Part shown: one piece after another, positions 49,109-58,439 of the stretch
Position numbering within the stretch: the stretch's first letter is position 1
Layout of the letters: each line of letters starts with the position of its first letter
Origin: Cupriavidus pauculus
GTDB taxonomy: Bacteria; Pseudomonadota; Gammaproteobacteria; Burkholderiales; Burkholderiaceae
Direction: 5' to 3'
NCBI RefSeq assembly: GCF_008693385.1
Contig: NZ_CP044065.1
Span: 992,001 to 1,056,000 of the forward strand
DNA length: 64,000 bases
Notes under the pieces: generated by a model
What the model was told of the DNA's origin: nothing
The model's database searches: none
Seen by the model: only the letters and a program-made list of their open reading frames with translations
Program-made: the position numbers and the translations under genes

Positions 49109-50350
49109 ATGCCTGCACCGCCTTCCGGGCCTCGGTCCGACTCTCCCCGGTATCCCGTCCCTTCCGCGCGTGTGGGCGGGGTGCTGATGGCGGGCGCGCT
49201 GGCACTGGCGCTCGCGGGCTGCGGCAAACCGAAGGAAGCGGAGCCGGAGGTACGCCCGGTCCGGCTGATGCAGCTGCATCCGGCCGCCGGACAGACCGCG
49301 TTCGAGTTTTCCGGCGAGGTGCGGCCCCGCGTCGAGTCGCGGCTCGGCTTTCGCGTCAGCGGCAAGATTGCGGCGCGCCTCGTGGACGTGGGCGCCAACG
49401 TGCGCAAGGGCCAGCCGCTGGCGCGGCTGGATCCCACAGACCTCGCGCTGGCCGAGCAGGGCTCGCGGGCGCAATACGACGCGGCCAAAACCGATCGCGA
49501 TCTCGCGGCTTCCGATCTCAGGCGCTACAACGAACTGTTCAACCGCGGCTTTATCAGCGCGGCCGAGCAGCACCGCCGGCAGGCCACCTTCGACGCCGCG
49601 GCCTCGCGCCTCCAGCAGGCCGAGGCCGGGCTGCGCAACCAGGCGAACCAGACCGGTTACGCGGTGCTGGCCGCCGACGCCGATGGCGTGGTCACCGCGA
49701 TCGATGCCGAAGTGGGGCAGGTGGTGACGCCGGGCCAGCCCGTGACTCGCGTGGCGCAGACGGCCGAGAAGGAGGTGGCGATCGGCCTGCCCGAGGATCA
49801 GGTCGAGATGCTGCGCGCGGTCGGCGACGTGACGGTCCATACGTGGGCCGAGCCCGATCGCAAGCTGCCCGCGCGCGTGCGCGAAATCTCCGCCGCGGCC
49901 GATCCGGTGACGCGGACTTACCCTACGCGCGTCTCGGTGCCGAATCCGCCGGCCGATCTGCGCATCGGCATGACGGCCGTGGTGACGTTCCTGCGGACCG
50001 CGGAGACCGCCGCGATCCGCGTGCCGCTGACCGCGTTGCTGCAGGATCAGGGACGGAACTTCGTCTGGATCTATGAGCCCGCGAAGGTGGAACCGAAGGC
50101 CGAAACGAAAGCGGAACTGCGGGCCGATGGCAAGGTGCCCGACGAAAGCGCGCGCGGCACGGTGCGTCCGGTGCCCGTGACGCTGGGCGAGGCCATCGGC
50201 AACGATATCGTGGTACGGCAGGGCCTCGCGCCGGGGCAGACCATCGTCACGGCGGGTGTCCATCTGCTCAAGGCAGGGCAGACCGTCAAGCCGATGCAGA
50301 GCGTGACACCGGCCACGCCCGTTGCCGCCTCGGGCGGCGGCCCGAACTGA
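49109..50350 (+). CDS. RND efflux periplasmic adaptor lipoprotein
   Basis: Membrane-fusion protein linking an RND pump to an outer-membrane channel. The 413-residue precursor has lipobox LAGC (Cys38), a first lipoyl half (FSGEVRPRVESRLGFRVSGKIAARLVDVGANVRKGQPLARLDP), a helical hairpin (residues ~115-170), the second lipoyl half (LAADADGVVTAIDAEVGQVVTPGQPV) and a beta-barrel region. It heads a two-gene operon with the permease; no outer-membrane factor gene follows. Substrate unknown. Confidence 0.88.
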   Translation: MPAPPSGPRSDSPRYPVPSARVGGVLMAGALALALAGCGKPKEAEPEVRPVRLMQLHPAAGQTAFEFSGEVRPRVESRLGFRVSGKIAARLVDVGANVRKGQPLARLDPTDLALAEQGSRAQYDAAKTDRDLAASDLRRYNELFNRGFISAAEQHRRQATFDAAASRLQQAEAGLRNQANQTGYAVLAADADGVVTAIDAEVGQVVTPGQPVTRVAQTAEKEVAIGLPEDQVEMLRAVGDVTVHTWAEPDRKLPARVREISAAADPVTRTYPTRVSVPNPPADLRIGMTAVVTFLRTAETAAIRVPLTALLQDQGRNFVWIYEPAKVEPKAETKAELRADGKVPDESARGTVRPVPVTLGEAIGNDIVVRQGLAPGQTIVTAGVHLLKAGQTVKPMQSVTPATPVAASGGGPN

Positions 50351-50360
50351 CGGGCCGCGC

Positions 50361-53300
50361 ATGGATCATTCGCGCTTCAATCTGTCGCGGTGGGCACTCG
50401 AGCACCAGCCGCTCACGCGTTATCTGCTCGTGGTGCTGCTGATCGGCGGGCTGCTCGCGTTCTTCCAGCTGGGTCAGGACGAAGACCCGCCGTTCACGTT
50501 CCGCGTGATGGTCGTGCAGGCGTTCTGGCCCGGTGCCACGGCCGAGCAGATGGCCGTGCAGGTGACCGACAAGATCGAGCGGCAGCTGCAGGAGGTCCCT
50601 TACGCGGACAAGATCCGCAGCTTCTCCAAGCCCGGCGAGACCACGGTGATCTTCCAGCTCGCCGACGATTCGCCGGCGAAGGACACCGCGCAGATCTGGT
50701 ACACGGTGCGGAAGAAGATCGGCGATATCGTGCAGACGCTGCCGCAGGGCGTGCGCGGGCCGTACTTCAACGACGAGTTCGGCGATGTCTATGGCTCCAT
50801 CTACGCGCTGTCGGCGGACGGGTTCACCTACAAGGAGCTGCGCGAATACGCGGACCTCGTGCGGCAGGCGCTGCTGCGCGTGCCGGCCGTGGCCAAGGTC
50901 ACGCTGCTGGGCCTGCAGGACGAGAAGGTCTATATCGAATTCAACCAGGCGCGCTTCGCGCAGCTGGGGCTCGATATCAACGCCATCGCCAACCAGATCA
51001 CCGAGCAGAACAATCCCACCGGCAGCGGCGTGCTGGTGACGCCCACCGACAATCTGCAGGTGCGGCTCACGGGCCAGTTCGCCGATGTCAGGGACCTCGA
51101 GGACCTCGTGCTGCGCGGGCCCAACGGCATCGCCAATATCCGCCTTGGCGATATCGCGCACGTCTATCGCGGCTATATCGATCCGCCCGCGTCGCGTATG
51201 CGCTTCAACGGCAAGGACGTGATCGGGCTCGGCATCTCGATGGAGAAGGGCGGCGACATCATCGCGCTCGGCAAGGCGTTACGGCACGTGGTGGACGGCC
51301 TGCGCGGGCAGTTGCCCGTCGGCGTCGAGATGGATCAGGTCCAGGACCAGCCGCAGGCCGTCAAGCGTTCGGTCGGCGAGTTCGTGCACGTGCTGATCGA
51401 GGCCGTGGTGATCGTGCTCGGCGTCAGCTTCGTCTCGCTGGGTCTGCATACGAAGCCGCTGCGGCTCGACGTGCGGCCCGGCCTCGTGGTCGCGCTCACG
51501 ATTCCGCTGGTGCTCGCGGTGACGTTCCTGTTCATGGATATCTTCGGCATCGGGTTGCACAAGATCTCGCTGGGGGCGCTGATCGTCGCGCTCGGGCTGC
51601 TGGTGGACGACGCGATCATCGCGGTCGAGATGATGGTGCGCAAGCTGGAAGAGGGCTTCTCCAAGATGGAGGCGGCGACGTTTGCCTATACCTCGACGGC
51701 CATGCCGATGCTGACGGGCACGCTGATTACCGCCGCGGGCTTTCTGCCCGTGGGGCTCGCGCGTTCGACGGTCGGCGAATACACGTTCGCGATCTTTGCC
51801 GTGACCGGGCTCGCGCTGGTGCTGTCCTGGTTTGCCGCCGTTTACTTCACGCCGTACCTCGGCTATCTGCTGCTGAAGACGCGGACCGACAAGGGGCAAC
51901 AGGGCGCCGGCCATCACGAGGTGTTCGATACGCCGTTCTACGCGCGTTTTCGCCGGCTCGTCGATTGGTGCGTGACGTGGCGCAAGACCGTGATCGCCAT
52001 CACGCTCGTGGCGTTTGCGTTGGGGATCTTTGCGTTCAAGTTCGTGGAGAAGCAGTTCTTCCCGGACTCCAGCCGGCCCGAGCTGATGGTCGAGTTGTGG
52101 ATGCCCGAGGGCACGAGCTTCGCGAACATGGAGGCCGAGGCGAAGCGCTTCGAGCGCGCGATGCAGCGGGACCGCGACGTGCAGAGCCTGACCACGTTCG
52201 TGGGCACGGGGGCGCCGCGTTTCTATCTGCCGCTCGATCAGATCTTTCCGCAGAGCAACGTCGCGCAGGTCATCGTGATGCCGAAGAGCAGCGAGGTGCG
52301 CGACGCGCTGCGGCAGCGCGTGGTGAACGTGCTGGCCACGCAGTTTCCGCAGATGCGCGGGCGCGTGAAGCTGCTGCCGAACGGGCCGCCGGTCGCGTAT
52401 CCGGTGCAGTTCCGGGTGATCGGCCCCGATGCGGCCACCGTGCGCAAGCTGGCGGACCGGGTCAAGGCCGTGATGAACGACAACCCCAACACGGTTGGCG
52501 TGAACGACAACTGGAACGAGAACGTGAAGATGCTGCGTCTCGAGATCGACCAGGACAAGGCGCGGGCGCTCGGCGTCACCACGAATGCGATTGCGCGGGT
52601 GACGCAGACCGTGCTGACGGGCGTGGCCGTGGGGCAGTATCGCGATGCGGACAAGCTCATCGACATCATCATGCGGGCGCCGGTCAACGAGCGCGATGCG
52701 ATGTCCGACCTGACCAACGCGCTCGTGCCGACCAATACGGGGCGCGTGGTGCCGCTGACGCAGATTGCGCGCGTGACGCTCAAGTCCGAGCCGGGGGTGA
52801 TCTGGCGCGAGAACCGCGACTTCGGGATTACCGTGCAGGCGGACGTGGTGGAAGGCATTCAGGGGCCGACCGTGACCGCGCAGATCAATCCGAAGCTCGA
52901 TGCGTTGCGGGCCAGTCTGCCGCCCGGCTATCTGATCACCATCGCCGGGGCGGAGGAAGAGAGCGGCAAGGCGGGCGCGTCGATTGCCGCGCAGCTGCCG
53001 CTCTGCATCTTCCTGATCTTTACGCTGCTGATGCTGCAGCTGCACAGCTTCTCGCGCGCCGTCATGGTGTTTCTGACCGGGCCGCTGGGGTTGATCGGCG
53101 CGGCGGCGACGCTGCTGCTGCTGCATGCGCCCATGGGGTTTGTCGCGCAGCTCGGGATTACGGCGCTGCTGGGCATGATCATCCGGAATTCGGTGATTCT
53201 GGTCGATCAGATCGAGCAGGACATCGCGGCGGGCGCCGCGCCGTGGGATGCGATCGTGGAGTCGGCGGTGCGGCGGTTCCGGCCGATCATCCTGACGGCC

Positions 53301-53483
53301 GCCGCCGCGGTGCTGGCGATGATTCCGCTGTCGCGGTCGCTCTTCTGGGGGCCGATGGCCGCGGCGATCATGGGGGGGCTGATCATTGCCACGGTGCTGA
53401 CGCTGCTGTTCCTGCCGGCGTTGTATGCGGCATGGTTCCGGGTGCGGCGGCCCGAGGCGCATGGCGGCGTGATGGCCGGTTGA
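50361..53483 (+). CDS. RND efflux permease
   Basis: Proton-driven trimeric pump of 1040 residues, full length. Twelve membrane segments are visible, with two large periplasmic loops (residues ~35-340 and ~560-870). The proton-relay Asp pair lies in GLLVDDAIIAVEMMVRKLEEG in segment 4. Of the common HAE-1 motif D only GPLGLIGAAATLL near the C-terminus is seen. By sequence it resembles the TriC/MexK-like branch rather than AcrB; no metal-transport motif is evident. The gene begins 10 bases after the adaptor gene. Confidence 0.9.
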   Translation: MDHSRFNLSRWALEHQPLTRYLLVVLLIGGLLAFFQLGQDEDPPFTFRVMVVQAFWPGATAEQMAVQVTDKIERQLQEVPYADKIRSFSKPGETTVIFQLADDSPAKDTAQIWYTVRKKIGDIVQTLPQGVRGPYFNDEFGDVYGSIYALSADGFTYKELREYADLVRQALLRVPAVAKVTLLGLQDEKVYIEFNQARFAQLGLDINAIANQITEQNNPTGSGVLVTPTDNLQVRLTGQFADVRDLEDLVLRGPNGIANIRLGDIAHVYRGYIDPPASRMRFNGKDVIGLGISMEKGGDIIALGKALRHVVDGLRGQLPVGVEMDQVQDQPQAVKRSVGEFVHVLIEAVVIVLGVSFVSLGLHTKPLRLDVRPGLVVALTIPLVLAVTFLFMDIFGIGLHKISLGALIVALGLLVDDAIIAVEMMVRKLEEGFSKMEAATFAYTSTAMPMLTGTLITAAGFLPVGLARSTVGEYTFAIFAVTGLALVLSWFAAVYFTPYLGYLLLKTRTDKGQQGAGHHEVFDTPFYARFRRLVDWCVTWRKTVIAITLVAFALGIFAFKFVEKQFFPDSSRPELMVELWMPEGTSFANMEAEAKRFERAMQRDRDVQSLTTFVGTGAPRFYLPLDQIFPQSNVAQVIVMPKSSEVRDALRQRVVNVLATQFPQMRGRVKLLPNGPPVAYPVQFRVIGPDAATVRKLADRVKAVMNDNPNTVGVNDNWNENVKMLRLEIDQDKARALGVTTNAIARVTQTVLTGVAVGQYRDADKLIDIIMRAPVNERDAMSDLTNALVPTNTGRVVPLTQIARVTLKSEPGVIWRENRDFGITVQADVVEGIQGPTVTAQINPKLDALRASLPPGYLITIAGAEEESGKAGASIAAQLPLCIFLIFTLLMLQLHSFSRAVMVFLTGPLGLIGAAATLLLLHAPMGFVAQLGITALLGMIIRNSVILVDQIEQDIAAGAAPWDAIVESAVRRFRPIILTAAAAVLAMIPLSRSLFWGPMAAAIMGGLIIATVLTLLFLPALYAAWFRVRRPEAHGGVMAG

Positions 53484-53539
53484 TGGCCGGTTGAGCGGAT
53501 CGCGACGGTATGATTCGGCGTTGACTGGAGAATCCACGC

Positions 53540-54475
53540 ATGCCGAGCCGGCCGCCGAAAGAGAACTGGGACGACTTCCGCTATTTCCTCGCCGTGGCCC
53601 GCACCGGGACGCTCAGTGCCGCGGCCGAGCAGCTGGGGACCGAGCACACCACGGTGGCGCGCCATGTCCAGTCGCTCGAGCGCGCGTTGAACAGCCGGCT
53701 GTTCCACAAGAGCAACGTCGGCTACGAACTCACCGAAGCCGGCAACCGGCTGATGGAAGCCGCGCAGGGTATCGAGAGCGCGCTCGTGGCCACGCGGGCC
53801 GTGGCCGAGGGGGGCCATGAGATCGGAGGCACCGTGCGCATCGGCGCGCCCGACGGGTTCGGAACCTATTTCCTGGCGCCGCGCATCCACAAGCTGCTCG
53901 AGAAAAACCCGCGGCTCGAGATCGAACTGATTGCGGCGCCCCGGCTATTCAGCCTGGCCAAACGCGAGGCCGATATCGCGATCGGGCTCTCCAGCGCCGA
54001 GCATCTGCGCGTGGCCTCGCGCCGCCTGACCGAGTACAGCATGCTCGTCTACGGTGCCCGCAGCTACCTGAAGTCAGCGCCGCCGATCCGCGACCAGCGG
54101 GATCTCGCGGGACATCCGTTTATCGGATACATGGAAGACCTGCTGTTCACGCCGGAGCTCAATTTCCTGGGGGTCACGGAGGTACCGCTGCATCCGCGGC
54201 TGCGGTCGTCGAACCTGGTGACGCAGGTGCAGGCCACGCTGGCCGGCCGCAGCCTCTGCATTCTGCCGGCCTACGTCGCCGCAAACTTCTCCGAGCTCGT
54301 GCCCGTGCTGGCCGACGAGGTGCGGGTGCAGGCCACATTCCACATGCATGTGCACGTCGATCACCAGCGCGCCGCGCACGTACGCGAGGTAGCGCGGTTT
54401 ATCGCCGACGAGGTCGATGCCCATCGCGCCACGTTCCTGGGTCCGGCCGCGACAAGAAAGCCGGCAAACAAATAG
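53540..54475 (+). CDS. LysR-family transcriptional regulator
   Basis: 311 residues with an N-terminal winged helix-turn-helix (FRYFLAVARTGTLSAAAEQLGTEHTTVARHVQSLERALNSRLFHK) and a C-terminal effector-binding domain from ~residue 93. The HTH text WDDFRYFLAVARTGTLSAAA belongs to the branch that often controls dehydrogenases or transporters. It lies just before, and in the same direction as, the lrgA/lrgB pair, and a perfect palindrome separates them, so it probably regulates that pair. The ligand is unknown. Confidence 0.88.
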   Translation: MPSRPPKENWDDFRYFLAVARTGTLSAAAEQLGTEHTTVARHVQSLERALNSRLFHKSNVGYELTEAGNRLMEAAQGIESALVATRAVAEGGHEIGGTVRIGAPDGFGTYFLAPRIHKLLEKNPRLEIELIAAPRLFSLAKREADIAIGLSSAEHLRVASRRLTEYSMLVYGARSYLKSAPPIRDQRDLAGHPFIGYMEDLLFTPELNFLGVTEVPLHPRLRSSNLVTQVQATLAGRSLCILPAYVAANFSELVPVLADEVRVQATFHMHVHVDHQRAAHVREVARFIADEVDAHRATFLGPAATRKPANK

Positions 54476-54486
54476 GCGAGGCCGGT

Positions 54487-54508
54487 CATTGTGCAAATTT
54501 GCACAATG
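54487..54508. promoter_or_regulatory. Perfect 22-base palindrome ahead of lrgA
   Basis: Half-site CATTGTGCAAA followed directly by its complement TTTGCACAATG, no spacer, 11 bases after the lysR stop and 53 before lrgA. It is AT-rich against a GC-rich background and is well placed as an operator. Confidence 0.7.
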
Positions 54509-54561
54509 ATTGCGGAAACGTCGTCTTGGCGGCGCATGGGCCGCGACCAATAATCAACCCC

Positions 54562-54993
54562 ATGAAAACCCTGATACCCCTCGCGCTGACGCGGCGGCTG
54601 GCGCCGCCCGCATCGATGCGCGTCGCCCTGCAGATCTCGATGATGGTCGCGATCTGGTTTGCCGCGTCCGAGCTCACGCGCGTGACGGGCCTGGGCATGT
54701 CGCCCGGGGTAGTGGGTCTGCTGGCCGTGCTCGCGCTGCTGCTGTCCGGCCGCGGCAACGTGGTCTGGTTCCGCGATGGCGCCAACTGGCTGCTCGGCGA
54801 ACTCGTGCTGTTCTTTATCCCCTGCGTGGTGGCCGTCATGCAATACGGCCAGCTGTTCCGCACGCAGGGCGTGCAGATCGTGATCGCGGTGGTCGTGGGC
54901 ACGGTGCTCGTGATGGCCGCCACCGCGCTGGCCGTCCACGTCGGCTGCCGCCTCGAACGGTGGATTGCCGCGCGCCGGGGGCAGGAGTCCTGA
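54562..54993 (+). CDS. CidA/LrgA family membrane protein
   Basis: Holin-like protein of 143 residues with four hydrophobic segments (VALQISMMVAIWFAASEL; VVGLLAVLALLLSG; WLLGELVLFFIPCVVAVMQYG; VVVGTVLVMAATALAVHVG). The family motif GMSPGVVGLLAVLALL and the F(I/V)P..V segment are present. LrgA/CidA proteins influence cell lysis or the export of small organic acids; which applies here is unknown. First of a pair with the LrgB-type gene, whose start follows the stop by one base. Confidence 0.87.
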   Translation: MKTLIPLALTRRLAPPASMRVALQISMMVAIWFAASELTRVTGLGMSPGVVGLLAVLALLLSGRGNVVWFRDGANWLLGELVLFFIPCVVAVMQYGQLFRTQGVQIVIAVVVGTVLVMAATALAVHVGCRLERWIAARRGQES

Positions 54994-54994
54994 G

Positions 54995-55705
54995 ATGAGT
55001 CCCGATTCGCATGCCTACGCCGCGGCGTTCTGCATCGTATGGACGTGCGCGCTGTACTTCGCGCTCAAGCCGTTCTATCAGCGCCGCCCGCGCATCTGGC
55101 TGTCGCCCGCGATCCTGGTGCCCGCGCTGACCATCGGCCTGCTGCTGACCACCGATATTCCTTATGGCGACTATGTGGCCGATACGCATTGGCTCGTCTG
55201 GATGCTGGGCCCCGCGACGATTGCGTTTGCCGTGCCGATCTACGAGCAGCGCGCGATCGTGCGCCGCCACTGGCTCGCGCTGAGCCTCGGCGTGGTCGTG
55301 GGCATGCTGGTGGCGGTGGTCAGCGCGCGATGGCTCGCGGGCATGTTTCACTTCGATCCGACGGTGTCGAGCAGCCTGATGGCGCGCTCGATCTCCACGC
55401 CGTTCGCGATGGCCGTGGTCGAGCAGACCGGCGGCTCGGCCGAACTCGTGTCGCTGTTCACGGTGATCACGGGGCTCGTCGGCATGATCGCCGGCGACGT
55501 CGTGCTGGGGTTGATGCACCTGTCGCCGGTGGCGAACGGCGCATCGCTGGGTGCCTCCGCGCACGGCTTTGGCACCGTGCGCGCGCGGCAGCGCGGATCG
55601 GAGGAGGGCGTGGTCGCCAGCCTGACGATGGTGCTGGCGGGCGTGTTGATGGTGCTAGTCGGCCCGCAGCTTACTCACGCCGTCCTGACGGTGTTTCCGT
55701 ATTGA
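54995..55705 (+). CDS. LrgB/CidB family membrane protein
   Basis: Partner of the LrgA-type protein, 236 residues with about seven hydrophobic segments. LrgB marks: RSISTPFAMAVVEQTGGSAELVSLFTVITGLVG and GASAHGFGTVRARQRGSEEGVVASL near the C-terminus. GCAGGAG lies ten bases upstream of ATG 54995. It ends seven bases from the convergent DUF3830 gene. Confidence 0.9.
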   Translation: MSPDSHAYAAAFCIVWTCALYFALKPFYQRRPRIWLSPAILVPALTIGLLLTTDIPYGDYVADTHWLVWMLGPATIAFAVPIYEQRAIVRRHWLALSLGVVVGMLVAVVSARWLAGMFHFDPTVSSSLMARSISTPFAMAVVEQTGGSAELVSLFTVITGLVGMIAGDVVLGLMHLSPVANGASLGASAHGFGTVRARQRGSEEGVVASLTMVLAGVLMVLVGPQLTHAVLTVFPY

Positions 55706-55712
55706 TTCCGTA

Positions 55713-56123
55713 CTAAGCCAGTTCGAACACCACGTCCTGCGCGCCTTCCCAGAGGACCTTGGTCCCGAGCGCGCGCAGATTCTCGCGGCCTTCGACGATC
55801 GTGAGGAAGTGGTTGCCGGCCAGCTGGCCCATCTTGCTCGCGAAACAGCAGCTGCCGTACGCGAGAATGATCTCGGTCTCGCTGTAGCCACCGGGATAGA
55901 ACAGGATGTCGCCGACCGACGGATGGCTCGTGTGGTTCTCGAAGCCGACGCCGAGCTTGAATTCGCCGAGTGGAATCCAGCAGCCTTCGCCGCTCCAGCG
56001 CACGTGAATCAGCTTCTGACGATACGGCAGCAGCTTCATGAACGCGGCCACGGTTTCGGGCGCGTCCGGGTTGGTTTCGGCGATAAAGGTGTGGCCAGCG
56101 GCCGTGATGCGGATTGTCGTCAT
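55713..56123 (-). CDS. DUF3830 family protein (cyclophilin-like fold)
   Basis: A 136-residue small beta-protein, IRITAAGHTFIAETNPDAPETVAAFMKLLPYRQKLIHVRWSGEGCWIPL, then SVGDILFYPGGYSETEIILAYGSCCFASKMG and NHFLTIVEG. This matches DUF3830, whose members sit beside amidohydrolases and importers of nitrogen compounds. Last gene of the seven-gene minus-strand operon. A ligand-handling or isomerase-like role is a guess from context. Confidence 0.8.
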   Translation of the reverse strand: MTTIRITAAGHTFIAETNPDAPETVAAFMKLLPYRQKLIHVRWSGEGCWIPLGEFKLGVGFENHTSHPSVGDILFYPGGYSETEIILAYGSCCFASKMGQLAGNHFLTIVEGRENLRALGTKVLWEGAQDVVFELA

Positions 56124-56141
56124 GAGTCAGAGTATGGGTGC

Positions 56142-56166
56142 TCCCTTCCCCCGATGGGAGAAGGGA
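56142..56166. repeat. Palindrome between amidase and DUF3830 genes
   Basis: TCCCTTCCCC, CGAT loop, GGG-A-GAAGGGA with one bulge. It resembles the palindromes at 10432 and 61424 in layout and lies between two genes of one operon. Confidence 0.5.
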
Positions 56167-56178
56167 AAACCTTAGGTT

Positions 56179-57369
56179 TCAGGCCCAGCTTGCCAGCAGC
56201 GTCTCCGCCACGGCGATAAGGCTGCGATCGCTGCCCTTCGGGCCGATCAGCGAAATGCCATAGGGCGCGCCTTCGCGGCCCGACAGCGGCAGGCTCAGCT
56301 GCGGGAAGCCGGAGAGCGGCGTCAGGCACAGCATATGCGCGGCGGCCATGCGGTAGTCCTCGAACAGTTCCATCGGGGACGTGCGCAGCGGCGCGATATC
56401 GGGCATCGTCGGCAGCACGAGCACGCCGTCGCTGCCGAGCAGGCGGCCGAAATGCGCGGTGAACTCGGCACGGATCTGGCTCGATGTCTCGAACTGCTCG
56501 GCGCTGACCTGCTTGCTGAACGCGAAGCGTCCGGCGATGTCCGGGCCGAGCTCCAGCCCGTACTGCTCGATCAGCTCGCCCTGCGCCTGCCACGCTTCCC
56601 AGCCCTGCACATAGCGGAAGGCCCAGTACAGGTCCGACAGCGGACGGTCCGCGACGGTCACGGCCGTGCCCGCGCCGAGGATTGCCTCGATGCGCGAGAC
56701 CGTGGGCGCGAGCGCGGCGCGCGCTTCGTCGGTCGGCAGCGGCATGAGGTCGCTGGCAATCAGCACGCGCGGCCTGGCCGGCAGCGGGGTGGCATCGGCG
56801 CCCAGCAGCACGTCCGCCACGCGCGCGAACGTGCCGATATCGCGCGTGAAGAAGCCGCACGTATCGAGCGTTTCGCACAGCGGTTGCGTCAGGGCCAGCG
56901 AAATACGGCCATGCGTCGGGCGAATGCCGAACAGCCCGCAGTGGCTGGCCGGGGCGCGGACGGACCCGCCCGTATCGGTGCCGAGCGCGAAGTCGCAGAG
57001 GCTGTTCGATACGGCCGATGCGGAGCCCGACGAGGAGCCGCCCGTGATGCGATCGGGCGCGCCGCCGTTGTACGGGCTGCCGTAGTGGAAGTTCTTGCCG
57101 TTCATCGAGAACGCCATCTCGTCCGTATGGCTCTTGCCGATAAACTTCGCGCCCGCATCCAGCAATTTCTGCACGGTGGGGGCCGTCGTGGTCTTGATGC
57201 CCGAGCGCGCGAGCACATGCGGATTGCCACCGCCGGTCGGATAGCCCGCCACGTCGAACAGATCCTTGGCCGCGAAGGTCAGGCCCGCAAGGGGGCCCTC
57301 CGGCGCGTTGGGGACGGCGACGTCGGGGTAGGGCATGAACGCACGGGCGGGATGGGTGGCAAAGGTCAT
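56179..57369 (-). CDS. Amidase (amidase signature family)
   Basis: Hydrolyses a carboxamide. The 396 residues carry the Ser-cisSer-Lys triad: Lys35 (FAAKDLFDV), cis-Ser in TGGSSSGSASAV (109-120) and nucleophile Ser136 (GTDTGGSVRAP). It lacks the C-terminal extension of GatA and is shorter, so it is a catabolic amidase. GAGGA precedes the ATG. It follows the importer ATPase gene by 29 bases and probably acts on the imported compound or on an intermediate of the M20 hydrolase. Confidence 0.88.
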   Translation of the reverse strand: MTFATHPARAFMPYPDVAVPNAPEGPLAGLTFAAKDLFDVAGYPTGGGNPHVLARSGIKTTTAPTVQKLLDAGAKFIGKSHTDEMAFSMNGKNFHYGSPYNGGAPDRITGGSSSGSASAVSNSLCDFALGTDTGGSVRAPASHCGLFGIRPTHGRISLALTQPLCETLDTCGFFTRDIGTFARVADVLLGADATPLPARPRVLIASDLMPLPTDEARAALAPTVSRIEAILGAGTAVTVADRPLSDLYWAFRYVQGWEAWQAQGELIEQYGLELGPDIAGRFAFSKQVSAEQFETSSQIRAEFTAHFGRLLGSDGVLVLPTMPDIAPLRTSPMELFEDYRMAAAHMLCLTPLSGFPQLSLPLSGREGAPYGISLIGPKGSDRSLIAVAETLLASWA

Positions 57370-57398
57370 GACGAGTCGATCCTCTTTGTGGTGGGAGT

Positions 57399-58424
57399 TC
57401 AGGCGGCGGCCGTCGCCGCGGTGGCGGGTTCCGACACCAGTACGCAACTGACGCGATGGCCGTTGCCGAGCGATACCGCGCGGGGCACTTCCTTCAGGCA
57501 TTCGGGCCGGGCATGCGCGCAGCGCGGCGCGAACGTGCAGCCCGGCGGCAGCGCGGAGAGGTCGGGCGGCGCGCCGCCGATCGTCTCCAGCCGTTCGCCG
57601 CGCGCCATGCCGTGCTGCCGGCTCTTCAGCAGCGCATTCGTATAGGGATGGCGCGCCTCGCGCATCAGCGTGCGGATGGGACCCTCCTCGACGATGCGGC
57701 CACCGTACATCACGGCCACGCGGTCCGCGATCTCGACGGCCGCGCCGATATCGTGCGTCACGAAGACGATCGACAGGCCCAGCTCGCGCTGGAGTTCGCG
57801 CATGAGAATCAGCACCTGGATCTGCACGGTCGCGTCGAGCGCTGTGGTCGGTTCGTCGGCCAGCAGGATCTTCGGCTGGGCCGACAACGCCAGCGCGATC
57901 ATCGCGCGCTGCCGCATGCCGCCCGACATCTCGTGCGGGTAGGCCGCCAGCCGCCGCTCGGGGCTCGGGATGCGTACCGACTCGAGCGCCTTCAGCGCGC
58001 GCGCGCGGGCTTCGGCCTTGGTGACCCTGGCATGCGTGCGAATGCATTCGACGATCTGCTGGCCCACGGTATAGACCGGGTCCAGCGCCAGCAGCGGTTC
58101 CTGAAACACCATGGCGACCTTGCCGCCCCGCAGGCGCGACAGCGTGCGCTTGTCCATGGCCAGCACGTCCTCGCCGTCCACGCGGATCTCGCCTTCCATG
58201 CGCGTGCGGCGCGGCGGATGCAGGCGCATGAGCGCGCGCAGCGTGACGCTCTTGCCGGAGCCGGATTCGCCGATCAGCGCCAGCGATTCGCCGGCATGGA
58301 CCTCGAGCGAGACGCCGTTGACGGCCTGGATGGTCTTGCCGCCGCCATGGAAGGTCACGCGCAGGTCGCGGACCGACACCACCGGCTGGCTGGGGGTCGT
58401 GGCGGGAGATTGGGTTTCGGTCAT
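57399..58424 (-). CDS. Dipeptide-type ABC importer ATPase (DppD type)
   Basis: 341 residues. Walker A is GESGSGKS, the signature MSGGMRQRAMIA, Walker B ILLADEP with TTALD, and the H-loop VTHD. The C-terminal oligopeptide-importer extension has the Cys cluster CTFAPRCAHARPEC that binds Fe-S in some relatives. GGGAGGA precedes ATG 58424. First of two ATPases in the peptide/opine/nickel-type importer; the partner gene starts directly upstream. Confidence 0.9.
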   Translation of the reverse strand: MTETQSPATTPSQPVVSVRDLRVTFHGGGKTIQAVNGVSLEVHAGESLALIGESGSGKSVTLRALMRLHPPRRTRMEGEIRVDGEDVLAMDKRTLSRLRGGKVAMVFQEPLLALDPVYTVGQQIVECIRTHARVTKAEARARALKALESVRIPSPERRLAAYPHEMSGGMRQRAMIALALSAQPKILLADEPTTALDATVQIQVLILMRELQRELGLSIVFVTHDIGAAVEIADRVAVMYGGRIVEEGPIRTLMREARHPYTNALLKSRQHGMARGERLETIGGAPPDLSALPPGCTFAPRCAHARPECLKEVPRAVSLGNGHRVSCVLVSEPATAATAAA

Positions 58425-58439
58425 CGTCTGTCCTCCCAT

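Noticed and set aside
51279-53537. A 752-codon open frame opposite the RND permease
   Set aside because: Antisense shadow rich in His/Arg/Gln with no family signal.
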